Shown: in pieces, positions 17,275 through 25,093 of the stretch
Layout: each line of letters begins with the position of its first letter
How positions within the stretch are numbered: position 1 is the first letter of the stretch
NCBI RefSeq assembly: GCF_000732945.1
Contig: NZ_CP008944.1
Location: 372,001-436,000 of the forward strand
Direction of reading: 5' to 3'
DNA: 64,000 nucleotides
Origin: Corynebacterium atypicum
Lineage (GTDB): Bacteria; Actinomycetota; Actinomycetes; Mycobacteriales; Mycobacteriaceae
Made by a program: the position numbers and the translations under genes
The notes under the pieces: generated by a model
What the model was told of the DNA's origin: nothing
Seen by the model: only the letters and a program-made list of their open reading frames with translations
Databases searched by the model: none

Positions 17275-18300
17275 ATGACCGAGACGAACCTGGAAGACGA
17301 CAACGCCACTTCGACTACCGCGGGCGATTCTGCCCAGGCTCCCCAGGCGGACGTCCCCCAGACCGCGATGGAAGAGGCGATGATGCGCGCCGCCGTCGCG
17401 GCGCAGGAGGAGTCGAGCGAACCAGAGGAACCCGCCCCAGCTGGCGGCGAGACTGCCGACGCCGCGCAGGCCTCCGCGTCGGAGGCTGAGGCTGCGGCAG
17501 CCACTTCGGCACCGTTGTTCAGCGGAGCTGAGCCGGCGACGCCCGCTGCACAGCCCGAGCCTTCCGCCGAGGATGCGGCCGGCGAGCCCCAGAGCGTGCA
17601 GCAGGGCCAGCCCGCGCCGGAAGAGGCGAATGCGAAGGACGAGGAGGCGGATGCGGACCAGGAGTACCGCAAGCGGCTGCGCGCCTTTACCCGGGAGTTA
17701 AAGAAGCAGCCCGGCCAGTGGTACATCATTCAGTGCTACTCGGGCTATGAGAACAAGGTGAAGACGAACCTCGAGATGCGCGCCCAGACCCTGGAGGTTG
17801 AGGATGCGATCTATGAGACGGCGGTGCCGATCGAGCAGGTCACCGAGGTCCGCGACGGTAAGCGCAAGGAGGTCAAACGGAAGCTCTTGCCGGGCTATGT
17901 GCTGGTGCGCATGGACATGAATGACCGCGCCTGGTCTGTGGTCCGTGAGACCCCGGGCGTGACCAGCTTCGTGGGCAACGAGGGCAACGCGACTCCCGTG
18001 CGCCACCGCGAGGTGGCGAAGTTCCTGCTGCCGAAGGATCCGGAGGCCGAGGCCGCCAAACAGGCGAGCAAGGACGCCGATCAGGTTGTGGCGATGCCGG
18101 AGCAGGAGAAGAAGCCGGCTCAGCAGATCGACTTCGAGGTCGGCGAGGCCGTGACGATTCTTACCGGCGCCCTGGCCAGCGTGTCCGCGACTATCTCTGA
18201 TATCGATTACGAGACGGGTAAGTTGCAGGCCTTGGTGTCTATCTTCGGCCGTGAGACCCCCGTGGAGCTTACCGCCGATCAGGTGGAAAAGATCATGTAG
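17275..18300 (+). CDS. nusG: Transcription termination/antitermination factor NusG
   Basis: NusG bridges RNA polymerase with Rho and ribosomal S10. The 341-residue protein has an acidic Ala/Glu-rich N-terminal extension of about 140 residues, long even for actinobacteria. The NGN domain begins [19 protein letters not shown], with [14 protein letters not shown] and TPGVTSFVG, and a linker rich in A/E/K leads to the C-terminal KOW domain [41 protein letters not shown] in two adjacent blocks. ATG 17275 has GAGGAG upstream. NusG controls the adjacent ribosomal operons in this family of organisms. Confidence 0.95.
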   Translation: MTETNLEDDNATSTTAGDSAQAPQADVPQTAMEEAMMRAAVAAQEESSEPEEPAPAGGETADAAQASASEAEAAAATSAPLFSGAEPATPAAQPEPSAEDAAGEPQSVQQGQPAPEEANAKDEEADADQEYRKRLRAFTRELKKQPGQWYIIQCYSGYENKVKTNLEMRAQTLEVEDAIYETAVPIEQVTEVRDGKRKEVKRKLLPGYVLVRMDMNDRAWSVVRETPGVTSFVGNEGNATPVRHREVAKFLLPKDPEAEAAKQASKDADQVVAMPEQEKKPAQQIDFEVGEAVTILTGALASVSATISDIDYETGKLQALVSIFGRETPVELTADQVEKIM

Positions 18301-18586
18301 CCAGACCACGGTCGGCACACGTCTTATAAGCTCGTTTGGCCTGGCCACGTCGAGCAGCTAAGCTAAGCGGTCGCGCCCGGCGCACATTTACTGCTGGCCC
18401 TTTCGCGGGCGGGGTTGCGTGCGCGGGCGCGATCGGACGTTTTATCCCCGGTGGCCGGAACATTCCGCATACGGCACTCCGCGCGAGGTTGCGCGGGTGG
18501 AATGCGGGTCACTCCGGCATCCGGACGGGTGTATCCAGGACCATCGAACCTGGTTGCGCCCGGCAACGAGGAAATGAGGTATTTCG

Positions 18587-19012
18587 ATGGCTAAGAAGCA
18601 AACCGGCTTTATCAAGCTGCAGATCGAGGCCGGAGCTGCGAACCCGGCTCCGCCGGTCGGCCCGGCGCTCGGTGCCCATGGTGTGAACATCATGGAGTTC
18701 TGCAAGGCGTACAACGCGGCGACCGAAAGCCAGCGCGGCAACGTTATCCCGGTCGAGATCACGGTCTACGAGGATCGTTCGTTCACCTTCAAGCTGAAGA
18801 CCCCGCCGGCAGCTAAGCTGCTACTCAAGGCCGCCGGTCTGCAGAAGGGCTCGGGCGTGCCGCACACCCAGAAGGTGGGCTCCGTGACCATGGACCAGGT
18901 CCGTGAGATCGCCGCGCAGAAGAAGCCGGACCTCAACGCCAACGATATCGACGCCGCGGTGAAGATCATCGCCGGCACTGCCCGCTCCATGGGTATCACC
19001 GTCAAGGACTAG
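18587..19012 (+). CDS. rplK: 50S ribosomal protein L11
   Basis: 141-residue L11, which binds 23S rRNA at the GTPase centre. It shows [23 protein letters not shown] (the proline-rich loop targeted by thiostrepton-class drugs) and [14 protein letters not shown], ending [13 protein letters not shown] 18587 with GAGGTA upstream. The 286-base leader before it is GC-rich with several short dyads and probably holds a promoter; no defined element could be assigned. Followed by rplA, the usual autoregulated pair. Confidence 0.96.
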   Translation: MAKKQTGFIKLQIEAGAANPAPPVGPALGAHGVNIMEFCKAYNAATESQRGNVIPVEITVYEDRSFTFKLKTPPAAKLLLKAAGLQKGSGVPHTQKVGSVTMDQVREIAAQKKPDLNANDIDAAVKIIAGTARSMGITVKD

Positions 19013-19123
19013 TAGCGCCTGCGCGTGGCCTCACCAGCCGCGCCCAGGAGCGGCCCACAAATGATGTGGCAGGGCCCGCTTCGGCCCCTATGACCACGTA
19101 ATCCCAGTGCAAAGGATTTTCCA

Positions 19124-19828
19124 ATGAGCAAGAAATCTAAGGCTTACAACGAGCTGGCCAAGCTCGTCGATCGTTCTAAGTTGTACCGCCCCGTCGAGGC
19201 GGCGAAGCTGGTCAAGGAGACCTCGTCGAAGAATTTCGACGCGACGGTCGACGTCGCGTTGCGCCTCGGCGTGGACCCGCGCAAGGCCGACCAGCTGGTC
19301 CGCGGCACGGTTTCGCTGCCGCACGGCACCGGTAAGACCGTGCGCGTCGTCGTCTTCGCCGAGGGGCCGAACGTCACCGCCGCTGAGAACGCTGGCGCTG
19401 ACGTCGTGGGCACCGACGAGCTCCTGGAGCGCATCCAGGGCGGCTGGACCGACTTCGACGCCGCGATCGCTACCCCGGACCAGATGGCCCGGGTTGGTCG
19501 GGTCGCCCGCGTGCTGGGGCCCCGCGGCCTGATGCCGAACCCGAAGTCCGGCACCGTGACCACCGACGTGGAGAAGGCCGTTAAAGAGATCAAGGGCGGC
19601 AAGATTTCCTTCCGTGTGGATAAGGCTGCGAACCTGCACGCTGCCATCGGCAAGGCGTCTTTCACCCCGGAGGCCCTGGCGGAGAACTATGGTGCGCTGG
19701 TCGATGAGATCATGCGTCTGAAGCCGTCGGCCGCCAAGGGCGTGTACCTGAAGAAGGCGACCATGTCTTCGACGATGGGCCCCGGCGTGCCGGTGGACAC
19801 CTCGGTGCAGAAGAACTACGCGGAGTAA
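19124..19828 (+). CDS. rplA: 50S ribosomal protein L1
   Basis: 234-residue L1 of the ribosomal L1 stalk, and usually the translational repressor of rplK-rplA. It has [53 protein letters not shown] (the L1 signature, about 128-148) and [22 protein letters not shown]. Start ATG 19124 with AAAGGA upstream. A strong terminator follows at 19855, so the operon ends here. Confidence 0.96.
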   Translation: MSKKSKAYNELAKLVDRSKLYRPVEAAKLVKETSSKNFDATVDVALRLGVDPRKADQLVRGTVSLPHGTGKTVRVVVFAEGPNVTAAENAGADVVGTDELLERIQGGWTDFDAAIATPDQMARVGRVARVLGPRGLMPNPKSGTVTTDVEKAVKEIKGGKISFRVDKAANLHAAIGKASFTPEALAENYGALVDEIMRLKPSAAKGVYLKKATMSSTMGPGVPVDTSVQKNYAE

Positions 19829-19854
19829 TTAAGATCCTCCATAGCCTGCTCTAA

Positions 19855-19881
19855 GCGCCCCACCAGGTGGGGCGCTTTTTT
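19855..19881 (+). terminator. Terminator of the rplK-rplA operon
   Basis: Stem GCGCCCCACC (19855-19864) with GGTGGGGCGC (19866-19875) followed by six T. Confidence 0.88.
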
Positions 19882-19978
19882 CGTGGCTCGGCTCAACAGT
19901 CGGGGGACTGGTCAGGTTCACGATCCAGTGAAGGAGGCACCACACCGCTCTGACTGGAGCAGGAGGCAGTGACAGAAC

Positions 19979-20434
19979 TTGAGGAACCCCATGTGGGGGA
20001 AACCTACGCTTGGTCTTCTGTTTTCCCCAGCGGTGGGCCTAGCTCAAGATTTTGGTCAGGAATCTGCCTCGGAAAGCCTTTCCGTTGGAGCGAATGAGGG
20101 GAACCTTGTCGCGGTTGTCGACACTGGAGTTTCGGCAAGTGAAGTAACCGAAGCGACTGATTTTGATACTGCGATGGCTGTTCTGTCGGACTACCTAATC
20201 TTCGAGGCAGATGGTCAACGTTATTTTGATGCCGCCGAGCTGAGGCTGACGATGCTTCTGACTACCTCCTTGCCGCCGGCGATGAGTTCAACCGATTCGG
20301 CTTGTTCCTGTGATCGAGAACTGCTTCAAGGTATCCGGGATAACAGGGGTAACTTCCATGGCTTCGGCGAAAATGCTATGGCCCTCGCTATTGCTACGTG
20401 GTTCAACTCTGCGCCCTGCAACCCCCTTGCCTAG
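19979..20434 (+). pseudogene. Remnant of a secreted phospholipase A2-like protein
   Basis: The 151-codon frame (TTG start) looks like a joined remnant. It opens with a signal-peptide-like stretch (GLLFSPAVGLAQ) and a mature part ending YLIFEADGQRYFDAAE. At about 20243 the sensible reading jumps to another frame (EADDASDYLLAAGDEFNRFG). From about 20300 the first frame makes sense again: CSCDRELLQGIRDN and ATWFNSAPCNPLA, the C-terminal block of actinobacterial PLA2-like secreted proteins. The central catalytic segment with the CxxHDxCY motif is missing. I infer one frameshift and one deletion of roughly 40-50 codons. The GC content is lower than its neighbours. Alternatively it is an unrelated small secreted protein. 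Confidence 0.5.
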
Positions 20435-20467
20435 CATGGCTGTAGCGTAAGGGAATGGGGTGATTCG

Positions 20468-20776
20468 ATGAGTCAGGAACGCAAGAGACTGCCCTGGTCT
20501 GGGTGGATATCACTCTTGATCTCCGCGTTGGCAGCAGCTTTCCTGTTCGTGTTTCCCGATGTTTTCCCGGAAGGGCTTCTACCATATTTTGTCATAACGA
20601 TTCCGCTCGGGGTTGTTTCGGCAATCTTTGCCTACGCCGCGCATCGGCGCTGGGTGATGGTACTCGCGGTGATCACGGGACTGTGGCCCTTGCTCTACTT
20701 TTTCGGCTTCATGGCGCTACTACAGATCGTCTATGTCCTGACCTGGGGGCACTATCCGCCTGCCGACTTCGGCTAG
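20468..20776 (+). CDS. Small membrane protein with three to four helices, function unknown
   Basis: 102 residues with a hydrophilic start (MSQERKRLPW) and hydrophobic segments at about 12-29, 37-56 and 64-92 (VMVLAVITGLWPLLYFFGFMALLQIVYVL). Positive charges lie inside the N-terminus and the RR loop, giving a consistent topology. No family is recognised. ATG 20468 lies 34 bases after the phospholipase-like remnant. It looks intact although it sits in a region of broken genes. Confidence 0.6.
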   Translation: MSQERKRLPWSGWISLLISALAAAFLFVFPDVFPEGLLPYFVITIPLGVVSAIFAYAAHRRWVMVLAVITGLWPLLYFFGFMALLQIVYVLTWGHYPPADFG

Positions 20777-20791
20777 GCCTGAACCGACCTC

Positions 20792-21024
20792 TCGCCCGGC
20801 GGCTGCCACGTCGTCGCCGCGTTCGACGTGGACGCCGATAAGGTGGGCAAAGACATCGCCGAGGCGATCCAGTCCGGCCAGAACTGCACCATCAAGATCG
20901 CGGATGTTCCCACCACCGGCGTGACCGTCTCCCGGGGCCGCACCCTTGACAGCCTGGGCAAGTACTACCGTGGGACCATCGCTGAATCGGACGCCCCGAG
21001 GCCGACGACGTGGCCCGCGCCGCC
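20792..21024 (+). pseudogene. ino1: Internal fragment of myo-inositol-1-phosphate synthase
   Basis: Reading on the plus strand gives [26 protein letters not shown] and [18 protein letters not shown], which match the NAD-binding N-terminal part of actinobacterial Ino1 (VAAFDVDA..., NTIKIADV, GKYY...SDA). After ESDA the match continues as PEADDVARA only if one C is restored near 20996, so a 1-bp deletion is present. The fragment lacks about 45 N-terminal codons and about 260 C-terminal codons (family length about 360). It abuts an antisense EIIC fragment. The functional gene must be elsewhere. Confidence 0.75.
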
Positions 21025-21150
21025 CTGGGCGACCATCGTCGCGGAGATGATCGCGTTGAGGTACGAGTTGCCGGCCGCGGCGATGTCTTGGGCGACCAGT
21101 GGGATAACCGCCCAGTGCAGGCCGAAAATGACCAGGCCCTGTCGGAGAAC
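21023..21150 (-). pseudogene. Fragment of a PTS EIIC sugar permease
   Basis: On the minus strand, [20 protein letters not shown] is followed by [19 protein letters not shown], the IFGLHWxxxP membrane signature of beta-glucoside/sucrose-type PTS EIIC domains. Only about 42 codons remain, with no start and no downstream part. It differs from the sucrose EIIBCA at 56797 (which has ITGLHQSFPP at this place), so it is not a copy of that gene. It is joined head-on to the ino1 fragment near 21023 and meets the 3' end of the lipase frame near 21150. Confidence 0.7.
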
Positions 21151-22124
21151 TACTGTGCGTCGGGAGCGCTACTTGCTGAGTCACGCCGCCGGCGCCAGCG
21201 CGGCAGTGCCCCAACCCAGGGCAGGACCACCGAGTCGACGTCGGCGTGCAGTCGGGTGCCTTCCGGGGCTTCCAATGCCGCGGCGACCAGCCCGGCGACG
21301 CGCGGCGAGTACAGCATCGCCACGTGATCGGAAAAGTCACGGCGCGCGCCTTGCCGCAGGTCGATGTTGTACACCCGCGCCCCGGGGCCGGGAGTTAAGA
21401 ATTAGGTGCGCCAGGGCACGACTACGCGGTCCAGGCTCGACGAGATCATCACATAACTGACGCCGGGTACTGTATCGCCCTGGCGGTTGAGGTGCTCGAG
21501 GGCTTCGGAACCGACGAACTGGTCTAGGGCTGCTTGCCCGGCGACGCGGCGGATGAGCCAGTCAACTGCGCGACGCAGACGAGGCAGCCGCCGCAGAGGA
21601 TGGCGCGTACCGTGGTTGCTTCCGCCTAGGCCGATGACCCTGCGCACCGCCGGCCTTTCGGCGCGCGCGTCGCCAAGCCGTGGCAGGTCCCAGTCGGTTA
21701 AGAACATGCGTGCTTGGGCAACCCCCTGGGAATGTGCCACTATGTCCACCTGCTTCGCTCCGGTGCGCCGGCGCACAAGCTCGATGAACTGGGCTATCTC
21801 GGTGCGCGACTCAGTCATCGCGCGGGTGCCGTACACCCCGCGCAGCCGACCGCACAAAGAGGACACGTCGCGGCCGTAATTGAGGGCAAAAACGGCGTGG
21901 CCGCGGCGTACCAGCTCCGGAGCCAGAAAAGCGAAGGTATTAAACGCGTTGAGCCAGGTTCCGTGGATGAGCACCACAGGAATCCGGCCGCCTAGGGGCT
22001 CGTCGAAACGGTTAGCCCCGGGCGGTCCCCATGTTGGGCGGCGCAGGGAGCGCAGCCACGCTGAAACGAAGTTTCCGGTGGCACGAGCGTTCTCGGCCGA
22101 CGGTATGTTGAGTTGATCATCCAT
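21150..22124 (-). pseudogene. Alpha/beta-hydrolase (triacylglycerol lipase family) interrupted by an in-frame stop
   Basis: From ATG 22124 the frame encodes 240 residues with VVLIHGTWLNAFNTFAFLAPEL (oxyanion region), ALNYGRD, and the nucleophile elbow DIVAHSQGVAQARMFL, then [11 protein letters not shown], which carries the likely catalytic Asp. A TAA at 21402-21404 stops it. The same frame continues without another break as [17 protein letters not shown] and [14 protein letters not shown], the family's C-terminal block with the catalytic His. A single nonsense change therefore removes the His. The extension runs to 21150; its last residues enter rearranged DNA. No signal peptide is seen. Truncated product, readthrough, or a sequencing error are the options. 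Confidence 0.75.
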
Positions 22125-22206
22125 GGTGTCCTACCGTCAGCCTAGCGTCACCCGGGCCTTCTTACGCCGCTATGGCCCCGCTCGGGTGGTCTCATAACGG
22201 TTGGGT

Positions 22207-22235
22207 TTGTGTCAGCGTGGTTTACCGTCTAAGGT
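22207..22235 (+). promoter_or_regulatory. Probable promoter of rplJ-rplL
   Basis: TTGTGT (22207-22212), a 17-base spacer and TAAGGT (22230-22235). It precedes the leader by the expected distance, giving a transcript start near 22242. Confidence 0.5.
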
Positions 22236-22249
22236 GCACCGTTGAAGTT

Positions 22250-22428
22250 TGAACGGCCGCGCAGCACCTGCTGCTGGGCGCGTCGAGCTCAAGTTTCACC
22301 GAAGACCGTCGGTTCCTGCCGGAAGCAATCCCGGTAGGCGAAGGAGTCCAGGAAGCTGGACCGGCCCACGCAGGAGACACTTGGAGCCCACGATTATTGT
22401 GGCCCCGTGCTCCCTGCACGGGGTTTTT
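22250..22428 (+). promoter_or_regulatory. L10-type leader with attenuator terminator
   Basis: The roughly 300-base stretch before rplJ contains no gene. It holds GGTTCCTGCCGGAAGCAATCCC and nearby short helices resembling the ribosomal L10 leader to which L10(L12)4 binds. It ends in a terminator hairpin CCCCGTGC (22403-22410)/GCACGGGG (22416-22423) followed by TTTTT (22424-22428), 114 bases before the rplJ start. I infer autogenous attenuation of rplJL. The leader identity rests on position and pattern; the hairpin is seen directly. Confidence 0.65.
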
Positions 22429-22542
22429 CTTTGTCGGTCTCTCAACCTGGTGGTCTAAGGCCAGAGAGGGTTGGGGGCTGCGGGCAAGGAAAGGCCTCGG
22501 GCGGATCAAAAGAATACGTTCACGAGGAAGGAGGCGAAGTAC

Positions 22543-23058
22543 ATGGCGAACCCGAAGAATGAAGCCGACCTTAAGGCCCTGAAGAACCGTTTCGCGGAGG
22601 CCGACAGCGTGGTTCTCACCGAGTACCGCGGGCTGACCGTCGCCCAGACCACCGAGCTGCGTCGCTCGCTGGGCTCGGATGCCCAGTACTCCGTCGCCAA
22701 GAACACCCTTCTGAAGCTGGCCGCCAAGGATGCCGGCATCGAGGGTCTTGACGAGTACCTCACCGGCCCGACCGCAATCGCCTTCATCAAGGGCGAGGCT
22801 GTCGATGCCGCGAAGGCGCTGAAGGAATTCGCGTCGAAGAACGAGGCGTTGATCGTCAAGGGCGGCTACATGGATGGCAGCCCGCTGACCCCCGAGCAGG
22901 TTAAGGCCATCGCGGACCTGGATAACCGCGAGACCACCCTGGCAAAACTGGCTGGTGCCATGAAGGGCAGCTTGGCCAAGGCAGCCCGCCTGTTCAACGA
23001 GCCCGCAAGCCAGGTCGCACGCCTGGCTGGTGCGCTCAAGGACAAGCAGGACGCTTAA
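22543..23058 (+). CDS. rplJ: 50S ribosomal protein L10
   Basis: L10 anchors L7/L12 dimers to the ribosome stalk. With ATG 22543 (preceded by AGGAAGGAGG) the protein is 171 residues: [38 protein letters not shown] at the N-terminus, [13 protein letters not shown], and the C-terminal helix [23 protein letters not shown] that binds L12. A longer frame reaching 22471 would start inside the leader and is rejected. Forms an operon with rplL. Confidence 0.96.
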   Translation: MANPKNEADLKALKNRFAEADSVVLTEYRGLTVAQTTELRRSLGSDAQYSVAKNTLLKLAAKDAGIEGLDEYLTGPTAIAFIKGEAVDAAKALKEFASKNEALIVKGGYMDGSPLTPEQVKAIADLDNRETTLAKLAGAMKGSLAKAARLFNEPASQVARLAGALKDKQDA

Positions 23059-23179
23059 CCACCAACTTTTTCTACCCGCATAGAACTTCCCGCCCGACTG
23101 TGCGGCATCTACCCCGCGGCTTAGACCCCGGGGAGCCTGCCAGTAACGGGGCGGAACCAACAAAGAAAGGAAGCCTGAC

Positions 23180-23566
23180 ATGGCTAAGCTTTCCAAGGAC
23201 GAGCTCATCGAAGCTTTCAAGGAAATGACCCTCATCGAGCTCTCTGAGTTTGTGAAGGAATTCGAGGAGGTCTTCGACGTCTCCGCCGCCGCCCCGGTCG
23301 CCGCCGTGGCTGCCGCCCCGGGCGCGGGCGATGCCCCCGCCGAGGAGGAGAAGACCGAGTTCGACGTCGTGCTTGAGGATGCCGGCGCCAAGAAGATCGG
23401 CGTGATCAAGGCTGTCCGCGAGATCGTCTCCGGCCTGGGCCTGAAGGACGCCAAGGACCTCGTCGAGGCCGCCCCGAAGGCCGTCCTCGAGGGCGCCAGC
23501 AAGGACGACGCCGAGGCTGCCAAGACCAAGCTGGAAGAGGCCGGCGCCAAGGTCACCTTGAAGTAA
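23180..23566 (+). CDS. rplL: 50S ribosomal protein L7/L12
   Basis: 128-residue stalk protein that recruits translational GTPases. The N-terminal dimer domain is [30 protein letters not shown], then an Ala/Pro/Gly hinge (about 35-52), and the C-terminal domain [25 protein letters not shown] ending GAKVTLK. ATG 23180 with AAAGGAAG upstream. A strong terminator follows. Confidence 0.96.
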   Translation: MAKLSKDELIEAFKEMTLIELSEFVKEFEEVFDVSAAAPVAAVAAAPGAGDAPAEEEKTEFDVVLEDAGAKKIGVIKAVREIVSGLGLKDAKDLVEAAPKAVLEGASKDDAEAAKTKLEEAGAKVTLK

Positions 23567-23580
23567 AATCTGCGTGAACT

Positions 23581-23610
23581 GCCCTGCATGGATCTCCATG
23601 CAGGGCTTTT
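23581..23610 (+). terminator. Terminator of rplJ-rplL
   Basis: Perfect 12-bp stem GCCCTGCATGGA/TCCATGCAGGGC (23581-23592 with 23595-23606), two-base loop centre, then TTTT. Confidence 0.88.
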
Positions 23611-23772
23611 CGCCTTCATACGCGTCTTGAAAAAATCGCGTGAGGGGGTTTGTGCGCGGCCGTAGGGGGCACCGCCGCCGTCGTTGGCGCTGGGCACAAC
23701 GGCCTGAGCGCTGCTGCGCTGCTAGCCCGGGCGGGCTGAGGGGTAGTAGTTGCGCCGGGTAGAATCGCTTGC

Positions 23773-24759
23773 ATGCTGCCGAAATCGCGTGTCGTCTCTG
23801 CACTTCTGGTGGGCCTTGGGGTGGCGCTTGTCGTCGCCGGGCTTCTTGCTCCGCGTGCTCTGCCCGCCGATACTCGGCTGCCGCTCGATCTTGGCCAACA
23901 GACCTGGACGATCACGGATCCACACGCGCGCACCCGGCTAATGACCAACCCGCAGGGTCGCGTGTTAGACGCTCCGGTGACGAGGCAGCTGCATATGACC
24001 CTCGAGGAACCGGCGAACGAGGACACGGTGTCGGTCCGCGTGGGGTCGACTCTTGCCCGCGACAGTATGCAATCGGACGCCGACCGTCTGATTGACGCAA
24101 AAGTGTGGAACTGGCGGATGGATCGCCTGAGCGGGGAACCTGTCGGGTCTGCGGTTTTGGCTGATCAATTGGCAAGTCCCACCAAAAACGTGGAGATGGG
24201 CGGGGTGTGGCTGAAGTTCCCGGCTAACGCGGAGCGGAAGAATTACGACGTCTTCGACGAGACGCTGCGGCGGGCGTACCCCGCTGAATTTGCTGAAGAA
24301 GTCGAGATCGCCGGGCGCACTATATACCGGTATCATCAGCACATCGATCCGCAGAATGTGCGTGCGCAGTATGCTCACCCCTTCAATGAAGTGGAGCTGC
24401 ATCAAGAAGGCGAGGGTGACGGCGACGGCGGAGATACGGCAACGGGCTACCTTTTCCACTCTGTAAGCCGCGACATTTTTGTCGACCAGGCGACGGGACT
24501 GGTGGTGCGCCTCGATGAGCAGGTCACGGACTTCTACGGTCGGGATGCCGGCGATCGTGCGGAAACCGTCCTTGAGTTTTCCGGTACGATGCCCGACGAG
24601 CAGGTGGAGGCGCTTCTCGACGCCGCGTCCAGTGCTGATGCAGCGCGGGCTACGGGCCCGGTATCGTGGGCGCTTATTGCCGGCGGCGCGGTGGTGACAG
24701 TGATTGGTATCGCGGGCGCTTTCGGTGCCTTCCGGTCGTGGCGGAACCGGAAGGCCTAG
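23773..24759 (+). CDS. DUF3068 (PorA-family-like) membrane-anchored protein
   Basis: 328 residues with an N-terminal membrane helix (about 8-28, ALLVGLGVALVVAGLLAP) and a C-terminal one (about 297-317, WALIAGGAVVTVIGIAGAFGAF), flanking a large extracytoplasmic domain. The pattern LPLDLGQQTWTI at the start and the late VDQATGLVVRLDEQVTDFYG match actinobacterial DUF3068 proteins, often labelled PorA family although the link to the PorA porin is weak. The same gene lies between rplL and rpoB in other corynebacteria. A cell-envelope role is likely but unproven. ATG 23773. Confidence 0.82.
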   Translation: MLPKSRVVSALLVGLGVALVVAGLLAPRALPADTRLPLDLGQQTWTITDPHARTRLMTNPQGRVLDAPVTRQLHMTLEEPANEDTVSVRVGSTLARDSMQSDADRLIDAKVWNWRMDRLSGEPVGSAVLADQLASPTKNVEMGGVWLKFPANAERKNYDVFDETLRRAYPAEFAEEVEIAGRTIYRYHQHIDPQNVRAQYAHPFNEVELHQEGEGDGDGGDTATGYLFHSVSRDIFVDQATGLVVRLDEQVTDFYGRDAGDRAETVLEFSGTMPDEQVEALLDAASSADAARATGPVSWALIAGGAVVTVIGIAGAFGAFRSWRNRKA

Positions 24760-25093
24760 AGCCGGCCGTGAGGCAGCCGCGGTGCCGGAGTCTGCGCGGC
24801 GCGTCGGCAAGCGTCAGCGGGATGACGGCCCGGCGTGGGAACACCCTCACGCCGGCCGGGGCCTTGCGCTGTGCCTGGAGAAGGTATAGGCTATTTCTTT
24901 GCGCTGGAATCCGCCGCCGGTGCCAGAACGCCTTGCGAGCGCCTCGAGAAAACGAGACGACTTGACAAGGTGGCTTTGTGCTATCTAGGGGCGGGCATTC
25001 CAAAGCAGAGAGAAATGCTAATCTACCAGCGGTTATGCTGCGTTCCGGTTGGGGGCGCGGGCATTGCCGCGCGAGGTGCTGGAAGGACCCATC
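24760..25093 (+). promoter_or_regulatory. Upstream region of rpoB
   Basis: No gene fits. The region must hold the rpoBC promoter(s). Candidates are TATAGG at 24886-24891 with TTGCGC about 15 bases upstream, and TTGACA at 24962-24967 followed after only 14 bases by TATCTA; the second spacing is short, so neither is firm. The rpoB ribosome site GGAAGGA lies at 25080-25086. Confidence 0.4.

Noticed and set aside
18301..18586. A coding ORF (18336-18686) in the nusG-rplK gap
   Set aside because: It overlaps rplK, has no ribosome site and its composition is random; the gap is a leader region.
20337..20356. String GGGATAACAGGGGTAAC similar to the I-SceI site
   Set aside because: It has an extra base and other differences from the recognition sequence and lies in a gene remnant; no homing element is nearby, so it is chance.
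24962..24987. TTGACA/TATCTA as a definite rpoB promoter
   Set aside because: The spacer is only 14 bases, outside the normal 16-19; kept only as a weak candidate.
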